NCBI GenBank assembly: GCA_905187815.1
Contig: CAJJJM010000001.1
Span: 1 to 64,000, forward strand
DNA: 64,000 bases
Source of the DNA: an uncultured Methanomassiliicoccaceae archaeon
GTDB taxonomy: Archaea; Thermoplasmatota; Thermoplasmata; Methanomassiliicoccales; Methanomethylophilaceae
Reading direction: 5' to 3'
Under the pieces are notes generated by a model that did no database searches, was not told the DNA's origin, and saw only the letters and a list, made by a program, of their open reading frames with translations. Below, in pieces: positions 8,073 to 15,650 of this stretch. Numbering within the stretch: position 1 is the first letter of the stretch; each line of letters opens with the position of its first letter. Position numbers and translations under genes: made by a program.

Positions 8073-8084
8073 GTTTATAAGCTA
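8073..8084 (+). promoter_or_regulatory. TATA box of the PH-domain gene
   Basis: GTTTATAAGCTA lies about 35 bp before the ATG at 8115, giving a very short leader. The aldehyde dehydrogenase gene diverges from the same 104-bp gap. Confidence 0.5.
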
Positions 8085-8114
8085 GTTAATAAGGGGCATA
8101 CTGATTCACGGCGC

Positions 8115-8492
8115 ATGATCGATTTCGAGAACAAGTCGTACCTCAAACTCAAAGAGACCGACAAGAACGACTTCATGGACCTCATCGGCGGGATCCTCGT
8201 CAAGGGCGAGGAGGTCGTGAGCTGCTACAGGAGCGTCCGCGACGGAGTGGTGTTCACCAACAAGCGCCTTATCGCGATAAACATCCAGGGTATAACTGGG
8301 AAGAAGAAGGCCATCACAGTTCTGCCGTTCGACAGGATCCAGGCGTTCTCCGTTGAGACGGCGGGAGTAATCGACCTGGACAGCGAACTCTACCTCTGGT
8401 TCAGCGGGATGGGACAGATCATGTTCGAGTTCACATCCCGGACGGACGTGTCCGCGATCTGCCGTCACATCGGCGAGTGCATAATGGACTGA
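8115..8492 (+). CDS. Prokaryotic PH-domain protein
   Basis: A 125-residue soluble protein with the pattern of bacterial PH-like domains (bPH_1 type): GEEVVSCYRSVRDGVVFTNK, then a strand ending ITVLPFDRIQAFSVET, and a C-terminal helix. These domains form oligomeric rings or mediate binding; no enzymatic residues are evident. It is a single gene with its own promoter and terminator, between divergent ALDH and convergent GMP synthase. The role is unknown. Confidence 0.75.
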   Translation: MIDFENKSYLKLKETDKNDFMDLIGGILVKGEEVVSCYRSVRDGVVFTNKRLIAINIQGITGKKKAITVLPFDRIQAFSVETAGVIDLDSELYLWFSGMGQIMFEFTSRTDVSAICRHIGECIMD

Positions 8493-8505
8493 TCAGGGGG
8501 AATCG

Positions 8506-8523
8506 CCGGGGGGATGCCCCCGG
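8506..8523 (+). terminator. Terminator hairpin after the PH-domain gene
   Basis: CCGGGGG-GATG-CCCCCGG, a 7-bp stem followed by TTTGGTTT. It starts 13 bases past the stop codon and lies just before the convergent GMP synthase stop. Confidence 0.6.
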
Positions 8524-8536
8524 TTTGGTTTCGGGA

Positions 8537-9520
8537 TTACTCCCACTCGATGGTTCCCGGAGGCTTCGCCGTGAGGTCGTACACAACGCGGTTGATACCG
8601 GGGACCTCCGCGGTTATGCGTGCGGCGATGCGCTTAAGCAGGGGGTACGGGACCTCCTCCACATCGGCGGTCATGGCGTCCACGGTGTTCACCGCGCGGA
8701 TGATCACCGGGCGTTCGAACGTGCGCTTCCCATCGCGGACACCGACGGACCTGAAGTCCGGGACCACGGTGAAGTACTGCCACACCTTGCCCTCGAGGCC
8801 GTTGGCCGCGAACTCCTCACGGAGGATCGCATCGGACTCCCTGACCATCTCGAGTCTGTCCCTGGTGATTGCACCGAGACAGCGGACGCCCAGCCCGGGT
8901 CCGGGGAAAGGCTGGCGGTAGACCATGGAGTCCGGGAGACCCAGCTCCTTCCCGACCACGCGGACCTCGTCCTTGAACAGGAACTTCACCGGCTCCACAA
9001 GCTCGAATGCGAGGTCGTCCGGGAGACCTCCGACGTTGTGGTGCGCCTTCACCGTGCCGCTCTCCAGGATGTCGGGGTAGATCGTGCCCTGGGCCAGGAA
9101 CCTGACCCCATCCTGTTTCCTCGCCTCCTCCTCGAAGACGCGGATGAACTCCGCACCGATGATCTTCCTCTTCATCTCGGGCTCGGACACGCCAGCCAGC
9201 TTGTCGAGGAAGCGGTCCACCGCATCCACATACACGAGGTTGGCGTCCATCTGGTTGCGGAAGACCTCTACGACCTGTTCCGGCTCCCCTTTCCTGAGGA
9301 GCCCGTGGTTGACGTGAACGCACACGAGCCTCTTGCCGATGGCACGGATGAGCAGTGCGGCGACCACGGAGGAGTCAACCCCTCCGCTGAGTGCCAGCAG
9401 CACCTTGCCGTCTCCGACCTGCGCCCTGATCTCTGCCACCTTCTCGTCGATGAATGCTTTGGCGAGCTCGGGACTGTCGATCCTCTTCATGTCGTCCGGA
9501 CGTTTGTTGCCGTCGTTCAT
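8537..9520 (-). CDS. guaAB: GMP synthase ATP-pyrophosphatase subunit, copy 1 (bacterial-like)
   Basis: A 327-residue PP-loop synthetase with SGGVDSSVVAALL (about residue 45), KRKIIGAEFIRVF, AQGTIYPDILES, HHNVGGLP, FPGPGLGVR and the C-terminal TIEWE, so all GMP synthase signatures are present. It activates XMP as an adenylate and accepts ammonia from the glutaminase. Wording such as RQPFPGPGLGVRCLG and GVRDGKRTFERPVIIRAV resembles the C-terminal half of bacterial one-chain GuaA more than its neighbour does. It follows the second copy by 77 bases in the same direction. It may be the transferred or subfunctionalised paralogue. Confidence 0.92.
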   Translation of the reverse strand: MNDGNKRPDDMKRIDSPELAKAFIDEKVAEIRAQVGDGKVLLALSGGVDSSVVAALLIRAIGKRLVCVHVNHGLLRKGEPEQVVEVFRNQMDANLVYVDAVDRFLDKLAGVSEPEMKRKIIGAEFIRVFEEEARKQDGVRFLAQGTIYPDILESGTVKAHHNVGGLPDDLAFELVEPVKFLFKDEVRVVGKELGLPDSMVYRQPFPGPGLGVRCLGAITRDRLEMVRESDAILREEFAANGLEGKVWQYFTVVPDFRSVGVRDGKRTFERPVIIRAVNTVDAMTADVEEVPYPLLKRIAARITAEVPGINRVVYDLTAKPPGTIEWE

Positions 9521-9554
9521 GCGGGGTGTTACGGGTTAGCTATGTAAAAAAGAA

Positions 9555-9577
9555 GGGTCGGCCTGACGGCCGGCCCC
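9555..9577 (-). terminator. Terminator hairpin between the two GMP synthase genes
   Basis: A 9-bp GC-rich stem with a 4-base TGAC-type loop lies 20 bases past the second copy's stop. It is followed on the minus strand by a T-rich CTTCTTTTTTAC tail. It suggests that the two paralogues are separately transcribed. Confidence 0.6.
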
Positions 9578-9597
9578 GTTGAGTTTCTGGTTTGCGC

Positions 9598-10545
9598 TCA
9601 CTCCCACTCGATGGTCGCTGGGGGCTTGTTGGTGATGTCGTAGACCACGCGGTTGACGGAGTCCTTCATCGTGTTTGTGATGCGAGTGGACATCGAATCC
9701 AGGACGTCCAGCGGGATCCTGGCGTAGGTGGCGGTCATCCCGTCGACGGACGCGACCGCCCTGATGGCGATGGTCCTGCCGTACGCCCTCCTGTCGCCCT
9801 GGACTCCCACGGACTTCGACGGGAGCAGGACGGCGAAGTACTGCCAGGGAAGCTCCATCTTCCCGGCGGCGGCCGCCTTCTGGATCTCGTCCTCGACGAT
9901 GTGGCACGCCTCGCGGACGATGGCAACGTTCTCCGGAGTGACCTCCCCCAGACACCTGACCGCGAGTGCGGGGCCGGGGAAGGGCTGCCTCTCCGACGCC
10001 CTGACCCCGAGCTTCCTGGCAACGTCGCGGACCTCGTCCTTGTAGAGGTCCCTGAGAGGCTCCACGAGGGTCATGCCGAGGTCCTTGGGAAGGCCTCCGA
10101 CGTTGTGGTGTGACTTGATGGTGTCCCTGACGCCGTCGCCTGACTCGATCCAGTCAGGCGCGATGGTCCCCTGGACCAGGTACTCGGCGCCGAACTCCTT
10201 GGCGTTCCTCTCGAACACGCGGATGAACTTCTCGCCGATGATCTTCCTCTTCTGCTCAGGGTCCGTGACTCCTGCGAGGGCCTCGAAGAACTCGGCGCCG
10301 GCGTCGGCGATCCTGTAGTTGATGCCCATCTCCTTGAGCATCCCCTCGACCTCCTCGGTCTCCCCCTTCCTCATGAGTCCGTTGTCCACATACACCGCGA
10401 GGAGCCTGTCCCCGATGGCCTTGCTGGCCAGCGTCGCGGCGACCATGCTGTCCACGCCGCCGGAGCAGGCGATGATCGCCTTGCCGGGGATCTTCTGCCT
10501 GATGTCCTCTATGGTCTCCTCGATGAAATCCTCAACACCCAACAT
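9598..10545 (-). CDS. guaAB: GMP synthase ATP-pyrophosphatase subunit, copy 2 (archaeal-like)
   Basis: A 315-residue PP-loop synthetase with CSGGVDSMVAATLASKA, KRKIIGEKFIRVFE, VQGTIAPDWIES, HHNVGGLP, FPGPALAVRCLG and the TIEWE end. It is the type normally found alone in archaea. The ATG at 10545 is chosen because AGGTGG lies six bases upstream; a TTG at 10551 would have no space for a ribosome site. It overlaps purE by 14 bases, so it is in an operon with purine synthesis and is probably the housekeeping copy. Confidence 0.93.
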   Translation of the reverse strand: MLGVEDFIEETIEDIRQKIPGKAIIACSGGVDSMVAATLASKAIGDRLLAVYVDNGLMRKGETEEVEGMLKEMGINYRIADAGAEFFEALAGVTDPEQKRKIIGEKFIRVFERNAKEFGAEYLVQGTIAPDWIESGDGVRDTIKSHHNVGGLPKDLGMTLVEPLRDLYKDEVRDVARKLGVRASERQPFPGPALAVRCLGEVTPENVAIVREACHIVEDEIQKAAAAGKMELPWQYFAVLLPSKSVGVQGDRRAYGRTIAIRAVASVDGMTATYARIPLDVLDSMSTRITNTMKDSVNRVVYDITNKPPATIEWE

Positions 10546-11011
10546 CCGCAACCACCTTCTCCGAGTCGGATTCTACCTTCGCTGCCTGCTCCTGCCTGTA
10601 GTCCAGAAGGGCCTTCCTGACACCCTCGTCGGTGACGGCCAGGATCTCCGCCGCAAGGATCGCGGCATTGTCCCCGCGGTCCAGCCCAACGGCGGCGACC
10701 GGGATTCCGGGAGGCAGCTGGACGACAGAAAGGAGTGCGTCCAGGCTCAGGGTCCCGCTCACGGGCACCCCGATGACTGGCTTTACTGTAAACGCTGCGA
10801 TGGATCCGGGCAGAGCCGCGGACAGACCGGCGATGGCGATGAACACGTCCGCATCGCTGCCCTTCACGAGCTCCTCGACCCTCGCGGGCGTCCTGTGCGC
10901 GGACGCCACGGCGATATCGAACCCGATGCCAAACTTCCTGAGAATCGTGATGGCTTTCTCCGCCACCGGCATGTCACTCTTGCTTCCGAGTATGATGGAG
11001 ACCCTTGACAT
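10532..11011 (-). CDS. purE: PurE (5-(carboxyamino)imidazole ribonucleotide mutase / AIR carboxylase)
   Basis: A 159-residue PurE with GSKSDMPV at the phosphate-binding N-terminus, the active-site loop SAHRTP (about residues 38-43) and the AGLSAALPGSIAA segment. It supplies CAIR in de novo purine synthesis. Whether it acts on N5-CAIR (class I) or on AIR plus CO2 (class II) cannot be decided from motifs alone. First gene of a purE-guaAB unit; the overlap suggests translational coupling. Confidence 0.94.
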   Translation of the reverse strand: MSRVSIILGSKSDMPVAEKAITILRKFGIGFDIAVASAHRTPARVEELVKGSDADVFIAIAGLSAALPGSIAAFTVKPVIGVPVSGTLSLDALLSVVQLPPGIPVAAVGLDRGDNAAILAAEILAVTDEGVRKALLDYRQEQAAKVESDSEKVVADVGC

Positions 11012-11098
11012 TGGAACGGCCGACTATCTCCTCACATAAAAACAATGCGCGCACGCTTAAGAAGGGTGGGGTTTTGGTAAAGGGTTTTTTCGCGTCGT

Positions 11099-11407
11099 TC
11101 AGCTTTTGAGGACGACGACGAGGAAGATGCCCACTGCGACAAGAGCACCGATCAGGATTCCGATCAGGCTGATGATGGCGGTGTAGACGGTGTCCCATGT
11201 GGCAACATCGCAGAAGGGCGAGATGTCGCTGAATCCGACGAGGTAAGCCCAGATGATGCCCACAATCAGACCGATGATGGCCATCGCGCCTCCCGCAGCC
11301 TTGCTCTTTCCAGAGCCGAAGTATGCGGAGAAGATCCCTGCCACGAGCATGACGAGGGCGAACGCGAACACCACGAGGGTCAGGAAGGACATGATGTCAA
11401 ATTCCAT
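11099..11407 (-). CDS. Small membrane protein, three predicted transmembrane helices
   Basis: A 102-residue hydrophobic protein. Predicted membrane segments lie at about residues 6-29, 37-57 and 74-100, separated by a short basic loop (GSGKSKAAGG) and a Cys/Trp-containing extracellular loop. I do not recognise a family. It is a single minus-strand gene whose probable TATA box (ATTAAATAATG, near 11466-11477) is palindromic and could also drive transcription towards the structured intergenic region. Confidence 0.65.
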   Translation of the reverse strand: MEFDIMSFLTLVVFAFALVMLVAGIFSAYFGSGKSKAAGGAMAIIGLIVGIIWAYLVGFSDISPFCDVATWDTVYTAIISLIGILIGALVAVGIFLVVVLKS

Positions 11408-11482
11408 ATTTTGCCTCCGTTTTTAGTATCCGCTGAGCGGACGTTCTGGTTCTGCAACAGACTGTCATTATTTAATGTTCGC

Positions 11483-11628
11483 TGTCCCAGATGAACAACT
11501 AGGACATGCTGGCCCGACACGCTCGCATCGCCTCGCTGAGAGGCTTGTTCGGCCTCTCGGGAAGCTAACCCCGACCCCCTCAGACGGGGACCCGATCGGA
11601 TCCATGGACTATGTATCCATCCATAGTC
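11483..11628 (+). ncRNA. Candidate structured non-coding RNA upstream of gar1-tfb
   Basis: The 356-bp gap before gar1 (11408-11763) holds no convincing gene but carries consecutive GC-rich inverted repeats. They are TGTCC/GGACA (11483-11506), GAGAGGC/GCCTCTC with a 7-base loop (11538-11558), CCCC/GGGG (11576-11589) and GACTATG/CATAGTC with an 8-base loop (11607-11628). A TATA-like TTATTTAATG lies about 10-20 bases upstream of the first. The GC-rich block is bounded by AT-rich sequence on both sides. It does not match tRNA, 5S, SRP or RNase P signatures that I know. Strand is inferred. Confidence 0.4.
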
Positions 11629-11698
11629 GTAACGACCAATACATTTATTACCCGACTTAGAGGCGCCAACTGTCCTTATTTATAAATTATATCCAACC

Positions 11699-11710
11699 TT
11701 TTAAATATAT
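11699..11710 (+). promoter_or_regulatory. TATA box of the gar1-tfb operon
   Basis: TTTTAAATATAT lies about 60 bases before the gar1 ATG, in an AT-rich stretch (11675-11712) that separates the structured region from the operon. The leader carries a GGAGTGAT ribosome site at 11747. Confidence 0.6.
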
Positions 11711-11763
11711 GTAGTTGCATTTCCAGTGCAAGAGTGATTGCTCGAATCGGAGTGATTTCACTG

Positions 11764-12168
11764 ATGGAAGTTCTGGGGATCGTTGAAGAGATTACATGCG
11801 ACGGAAGGATGATCATCCGTTGCAGAGAGCTGCCTGACATAGGGGCTCCTGTCTTCGACAACAGACAGACCAGACTCGGCACCGTCGGAAGGGTCTTCGG
11901 GCCCGTCGACGGCCCTTATGCATCCGTCACACCGGAGGATGGGCCGGTGGGCATCGGGACAGAAACGTACTTCAGGGGGAACAAGCAGAATGCCAAAGGT
12001 AAGAGAAGGAACAGAAGAGATCGAAGTATGCCCCGAGTGCGGAAGCCATCACCTTGTCCGCGACTACGAGCGCGGGGAGCTTCTCTGCGAGGACTGCGGA
12101 CTCGTCCTGGACGACCAGTTCATCGACCAGGGTCCGGAGTGGAGGGCGTTCGATGTGGAGCAGGGTGA
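11764..12168 (+). CDS. gar1: Gar1, H/ACA RNP protein, with a basic tail overlapping tfb
   Basis: Residues 1-73 are a normal archaeal Gar1 beta-barrel (LPDIGAPVFDN, GTVGRVFGPVDGPY), the H/ACA ribonucleoprotein subunit that aids substrate release during pseudouridylation. Archaeal Gar1 is usually 70-100 residues. Here the frame continues to 134 residues with an Arg/Pro-rich tail read out of frame through the first 179 bases of tfb. GGAGTGAT before the ATG at 11764 sets the start. The tail may be a real RNA-binding extension, or the natural stop may have been lost because the downstream frame tolerates it. Co-occurrence with tfb is common in archaea. Confidence 0.88.
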   Translation: MEVLGIVEEITCDGRMIIRCRELPDIGAPVFDNRQTRLGTVGRVFGPVDGPYASVTPEDGPVGIGTETYFRGNKQNAKGKRRNRRDRSMPRVRKPSPCPRLRARGASLRGLRTRPGRPVHRPGSGVEGVRCGAG

Positions 12169-12922
12169 GAAACGCGCACGCACCGGCGCACCGATGACCT
12201 ACACCATCCACGACAAGGGACTGTCCACCGAGATCTCCTGGAAGAACAAGGACAGTTACGGCAAGAGCATCCCCACCAGGAACAGGGCCCAGCTCTACAG
12301 GCTCAGGAAATGGCAGAGGAGGATCCGTGTATCCAACGCTACCGAGAGGAACCTGGCATTCGCACTCTCGGAGCTCGACAGGATGGCCTCCGCGATGGGA
12401 CTCCCCAGGAACGTCAGGGAGACCGCCGCCATGATCTACAGGAAGGCCGTCAACAAGAACCTCATCAGAGGAAGGTCCATCGAGGGGGTCGTCGCAGCCT
12501 CCCTGTATGCCGCATGCAGACAGTGCGGTGTCCCCAGGACGCTTGACGAGGTCGCCAACTCCAGCCGCGTCGGCAGGAAGGAGATCGGCAGGACATACAG
12601 GTTCATGACCCGTGAGCTGAAGCTGAAGCTCATGCCCACGAAACCCCAGGACTACGTCCAGAGGTTCTGCTCCGAGCTGAAGCTCAGCGGAGAGGTCCAG
12701 AGCAAGGCCGCGGAGATCCTCAAGGACGCGTCCGAGAAGGAGCTGACATCCGGAAGGGGTCCGACAGGAGTCGCCGCCGCGGCGATCTACATCTCCTCGA
12801 TCCTGTGCAACGAGCGCAGGACCCAGAGGGAGGTCGCCGATGTGGCGGGGGTGACGGAGGTCACCATCAGGAACCGCTACAAGGAACTCACCGAGAAGCT
12901 CGGGATCGAGATCCAGCTCTGA
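11990..12922 (+). CDS. tfb: Transcription initiation factor TFB
   Basis: A 310-residue TFB. The N-terminal zinc ribbon has C-x2-C (CPECG, about residue 14) and C-x2-C (LLCEDCG, about residue 32), followed by the B-reader/B-linker and two cyclin repeats. The C-terminal recognition helix (TEVTIRNRYKEL) contacts the BRE. It bridges TBP-bound promoter DNA and RNA polymerase. The ATG at 11990 starts inside gar1 in another frame; an in-frame ATG at 11918 would add residues absent from the family. Confidence 0.95.
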   Translation: MPKVREGTEEIEVCPECGSHHLVRDYERGELLCEDCGLVLDDQFIDQGPEWRAFDVEQGEKRARTGAPMTYTIHDKGLSTEISWKNKDSYGKSIPTRNRAQLYRLRKWQRRIRVSNATERNLAFALSELDRMASAMGLPRNVRETAAMIYRKAVNKNLIRGRSIEGVVAASLYAACRQCGVPRTLDEVANSSRVGRKEIGRTYRFMTRELKLKLMPTKPQDYVQRFCSELKLSGEVQSKAAEILKDASEKELTSGRGPTGVAAAAIYISSILCNERRTQREVADVAGVTEVTIRNRYKELTEKLGIEIQL

Positions 12923-12927
12923 AATCA

Positions 12928-12945
12928 GGGTGCCTTCGGGCACCC
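12928..12945 (+). terminator. TTCG-loop terminator after tfb
   Basis: GGGTGCC-TTCG-GGCACCC, a perfect 7-bp stem, lies five bases after the tfb stop and is followed by ATCATTTCTTTCT. Confidence 0.7.
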
Positions 12946-13033
12946 ATCATTTCTTTCTGATCGTCAGCCGCCTACGAGCGATGCTCCGCCCCTGTGGCAA
13001 CGTATAAGGTTTAGGAATGACTAACCGCCTAGC

Positions 13034-13384
13034 ATGAGCGATGAACAGCCCGTGCAGAAGGCAAGCAAGCACATCTGCCTGACAAACAGGCATGCATTGG
13101 GGATATCGGACGACCCCGAACACGACATGCTGATAGCCCTTGCGGACAAGGACGTCCTCACGCTCGCGAGAGGGCTCTCCAAGGAGGAAGCCCGTTCTCC
13201 GTTCCCCGACGGGCTCTTCGGAATGGACGGACCCAGAACGAACGAGGCCATCCGCAAGATGAAGGAGGCCGGACTGATATCGTCCCGCAGGGACGGTCCC
13301 GACCACGTCTACTTCCTCAACGCCGGCAGATTCAGAGATCTGGCACATTTCCTGGAGAAGCTCATCCACGAGGATGTGCACTGA
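13034..13384 (+). CDS. Putative winged-helix DNA-binding protein, 116 residues
   Basis: The central part (about residues 38-95) has a winged-helix pattern: helices, then NEAIRKMKEAGLISSRRDG and a strand DHVYFLNAGRF, as in ArsR-like regulators. The C-terminal helix FRDLAHFLEKLIHE could dimerise. A TATA candidate (CGTATAAGG near 13000) places the start a few bases before the ATG, so the message is near-leaderless. It is convergent with endA and alone in its unit. Its target is unknown. Confidence 0.7.
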   Translation: MSDEQPVQKASKHICLTNRHALGISDDPEHDMLIALADKDVLTLARGLSKEEARSPFPDGLFGMDGPRTNEAIRKMKEAGLISSRRDGPDHVYFLNAGRFRDLAHFLEKLIHEDVH

Positions 13385-13405
13385 GTCGCGGGGCCCGCCG
13401 GGGCC

Positions 13406-14458
13406 TCACGGCTTGAACCATTTGAATTCGAGATAGGCGATGTCGTTCCTCCTCACGCGACCGAAGAGGATCTCCTTCTTCACGCCGCCCGACAGCCTGA
13501 CGGTCCTGGAGACCTCTGGCCACATCTTTATGCCGTCATCCGTGACGGCGTGGACGAGGTATCTGGCATGGGAATCGTCCGGCGATGTCTGATAGACCCT
13601 GAAGTGAGTGCCGTACTTGAAACCGGTCTTCACCACCAGACCCCTCTCGCGGAGGTCGGAGAACACGAGATACCTTATGCGGAACTCGTCCTGCATGGAT
13701 CTGCCGAACTCCAGGAGGTCGTCGAAAGAGAGGACCTCATCGTCCTGGTCCAGGACCGTGAGCCTTCCCTTGCCGACCAGATGGCAGCTCTCGATGAGCG
13801 ACAGCTGCAGGGCGTCGACCATCGGTTTCCCGTAATAGCCGTATGCCCTCAGGGCCTCGACGTCCTCGCGGTCGAACACGAAGACCCTGTCACGGATCAG
13901 CCTTCCGACGGGCTTCCTCGACATGGGCTCGGGAAACACCTTCCCGGCAGGGTCGCGTATCGACATTATGTAGTATGTGAGATCGCCCTCCTCGTCGACC
14001 ACCCCGTACAGGAGCTTCTTCTTCCTGTCCTTGGTCTCCGTGGTCTCACGGATTAACGTGGCGATGTCGATGGCGTTCCTCTCGGAAACAGCGCGCACCA
14101 GGAACTCAGGCCGGGAGTTGCTCATGGTCTTGCCACGGGGGAAGACTGAGATGTCGTAGTCCCCGGTCTCGTACTTCACGATGAACCCGCGCTGCCTCAG
14201 GTCGCGATAGACCAGATATTTGATGTCGAAGCCGTCGACGACTTTCGCCGAATGACAGAACAGCTGGTCATAGCTCATTGGCCCCTCGGGACCGACCACT
14301 TCCAGCCTCCTGCATTCAACGAGGTATGTCGCCTCCACGAGGTCGAGGTCGACACCGCCACCGCTGCGTGGATAGCCATAGTTGCCTCTGGTGTAGAGCC
14401 TGCTGCCCTCGCTCTGATCCCTGACCTCAACAACGTCGTCGACTAGTTGGCCTACCAT
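13406..14458 (-). CDS. endA: tRNA-splicing endonuclease EndA, tandem-repeat form
   Basis: A 350-residue EndA with two related halves, the form that works as a homodimer. The catalytic triad is in the C-terminal half: Tyr in FKYGTHFRVY, His in ARYLVHAV and Lys in GGVKKEIL. The N-terminal half keeps the fold (FIVKYETGDYDISVFP) but lacks the triad, as expected. It cuts bulge-helix-bulge introns in pre-tRNA and pre-rRNA. Single gene, divergent from the ArsR operon. Confidence 0.93.
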   Translation of the reverse strand: MVGQLVDDVVEVRDQSEGSRLYTRGNYGYPRSGGGVDLDLVEATYLVECRRLEVVGPEGPMSYDQLFCHSAKVVDGFDIKYLVYRDLRQRGFIVKYETGDYDISVFPRGKTMSNSRPEFLVRAVSERNAIDIATLIRETTETKDRKKKLLYGVVDEEGDLTYYIMSIRDPAGKVFPEPMSRKPVGRLIRDRVFVFDREDVEALRAYGYYGKPMVDALQLSLIESCHLVGKGRLTVLDQDDEVLSFDDLLEFGRSMQDEFRIRYLVFSDLRERGLVVKTGFKYGTHFRVYQTSPDDSHARYLVHAVTDDGIKMWPEVSRTVRLSGGVKKEILFGRVRRNDIAYLEFKWFKP

Positions 14459-14537
14459 CGGACACGGTTAGCTTGTGCCCGTATTTAACGGGAACAGAAG
14501 GCCGCATGTCACAGGATTACGAAGGAATGGGAAATAG

Positions 14538-14553
14538 GTTTAAATGTTTAAAC
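14538..14553 (+). promoter_or_regulatory. Perfect palindrome over the TATA box of the ArsR-nitroreductase operon
   Basis: GTTTAAA-TG-TTTAAAC: two perfect 7-bp arms with a 2-bp spacer. It contains the TATA-like element and ends 12 bases before the ATG at 14566. The position fits an operator for autorepression by the first gene's product, blocking TBP/TFB. Confidence 0.55.
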
Positions 14554-14565
14554 TAATCAACATTC

Positions 14566-14937
14566 ATGGACGAGTACGAAAGGGAACGCCAGAAACTGAC
14601 GGAGGACTTCAGGGAGAGCTGCGAATCATTCACCGTGCTGGGAGACCCGCACAGGCAGAGGATCATAATAATGATGCTCGAGAGCAGATGCTACGGGATG
14701 AGCGTTCAGGAGATAACGGAATGCGTCAACCTGTCCCGTCCCGCAGTATCCTATCATCTGAAGGTGCTCAAGCAAGCGGGCATAGTCACCATGCACAGGA
14801 AGGGGACGTCCAACCTCTACTGCCTCGACGTCGAATCCGACGTCTGGCACAGGTTCCGTGACATAACCACGGAGGTCTGCTCCATCATAGACAGGATCCG
14901 CGCGAACGGCTTCCCGATCGTACCGAAGGAGGAATGA
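14566..14937 (+). CDS. ArsR-family transcriptional regulator
   Basis: A 123-residue winged-helix protein. The sequence FTVLGDPHRQRIIIMML followed by LSRPAVSYHLKVLKQAGIV is a textbook ArsR DNA-binding domain, and RKGTSNLYCLD is the wing. No metal-binding Cys cluster of the ELCVCDL type is present, so the signal may be redox or an organic ligand. The message is probably leaderless. It overlaps the nitroreductase by the Shine-Dalgarno region and probably represses its own operon through the palindrome upstream. Confidence 0.9.
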   Translation: MDEYERERQKLTEDFRESCESFTVLGDPHRQRIIIMMLESRCYGMSVQEITECVNLSRPAVSYHLKVLKQAGIVTMHRKGTSNLYCLDVESDVWHRFRDITTEVCSIIDRIRANGFPIVPKEE

Positions 14938-14939
14938 GA

Positions 14940-15608
14940 ATGGAATCGATTGGCATCGACGAGGCGATGAGGAACCGCCATTCGGTGAGAAAATACCAGG
15001 ACAAGCCGCTTGAGGAGCACACCGTACGCGAGCTGCAGAAGGTCATCGACACATGCAACGCGGAGGGGCATCTGAAGTTCCAGATGGTGACCGGCTCGAA
15101 GGGGGCCTTCGAGGGGCTTCTCGCCAGAAGCTTCGATGGGGTCTCCAACTACGTTGCCCTGGTTAAGAAGAAGGACGACCCGGATGAGAAGGTCGGGTAT
15201 TACGGGGAGTGGGTCGTCCTCCACGCGCAGATGCTTGGCATGAACACCTGCTGGGTCGGCCTTACGTACAGCAAGAGGAAACTGGACATCCGCGTGGGGA
15301 AGGACGAGAAGCTCGTCTGCGTCCTGGCCCTCGGCTACGGTGCGGACCAGGGTGTGGCGCACGAGAGCAAACCGATGGAGGAGCTCTGCGACTGCGACGG
15401 CGATATGCCTGAGTGGTTCAGGAATGGCATGGAGGCGGCGATGCTCGCCCCCACTGCGATGAACAAGCAGAAGTTCAGGTTCACCCTGAACGGGGACGGA
15501 AAGGTCTCCGCGAAGACCGCCGGCGGCCCGTACACCGAGGTCGACCTGGGCATCGCGAAGCTGCACTTCGAACTGGGCGCTGGGAAGGACAACTTCCAGT
15601 GGGCCTGA
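14940..15608 (+). CDS. Nitroreductase-family flavoprotein
   Basis: A 222-residue protein with the nitroreductase start IDEAMRNRHSVRKYQDKPLEE (FMN phosphate contacts). It has an internally duplicated architecture, as in the putative TM-nitroreductase group: a second segment AAMLAPTAMNKQKFRF carries the typical PSAMNRQ-like flavin site. The ATG at 14940 is preferred because GGAGG lies seven bases upstream. It is expected to reduce quinone-like or nitro substrates, or to serve oxidative defence. It is in an operon with the ArsR regulator. Confidence 0.85.
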   Translation: MESIGIDEAMRNRHSVRKYQDKPLEEHTVRELQKVIDTCNAEGHLKFQMVTGSKGAFEGLLARSFDGVSNYVALVKKKDDPDEKVGYYGEWVVLHAQMLGMNTCWVGLTYSKRKLDIRVGKDEKLVCVLALGYGADQGVAHESKPMEELCDCDGDMPEWFRNGMEAAMLAPTAMNKQKFRFTLNGDGKVSAKTAGGPYTEVDLGIAKLHFELGAGKDNFQWA

Positions 15609-15650
15609 GGTGGCCCCCTCCCCGTCGACTGCGGGAAGGGGTGTTTTTAC

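Noticed and set aside
11503..11600. 5S rRNA, because of the GGGAAGCTAACCCC segment
   Set aside because: The neighbouring perfect 7-bp hairpin and lack of helix I pairing do not fit the 5S fold. SRP and RNase P signatures are also absent.
13406..14458. EndA as a fusion of two different proteins
   Set aside because: The two halves are homologous, and a single catalytic triad in the C-terminal half is the normal tandem-repeat EndA form.
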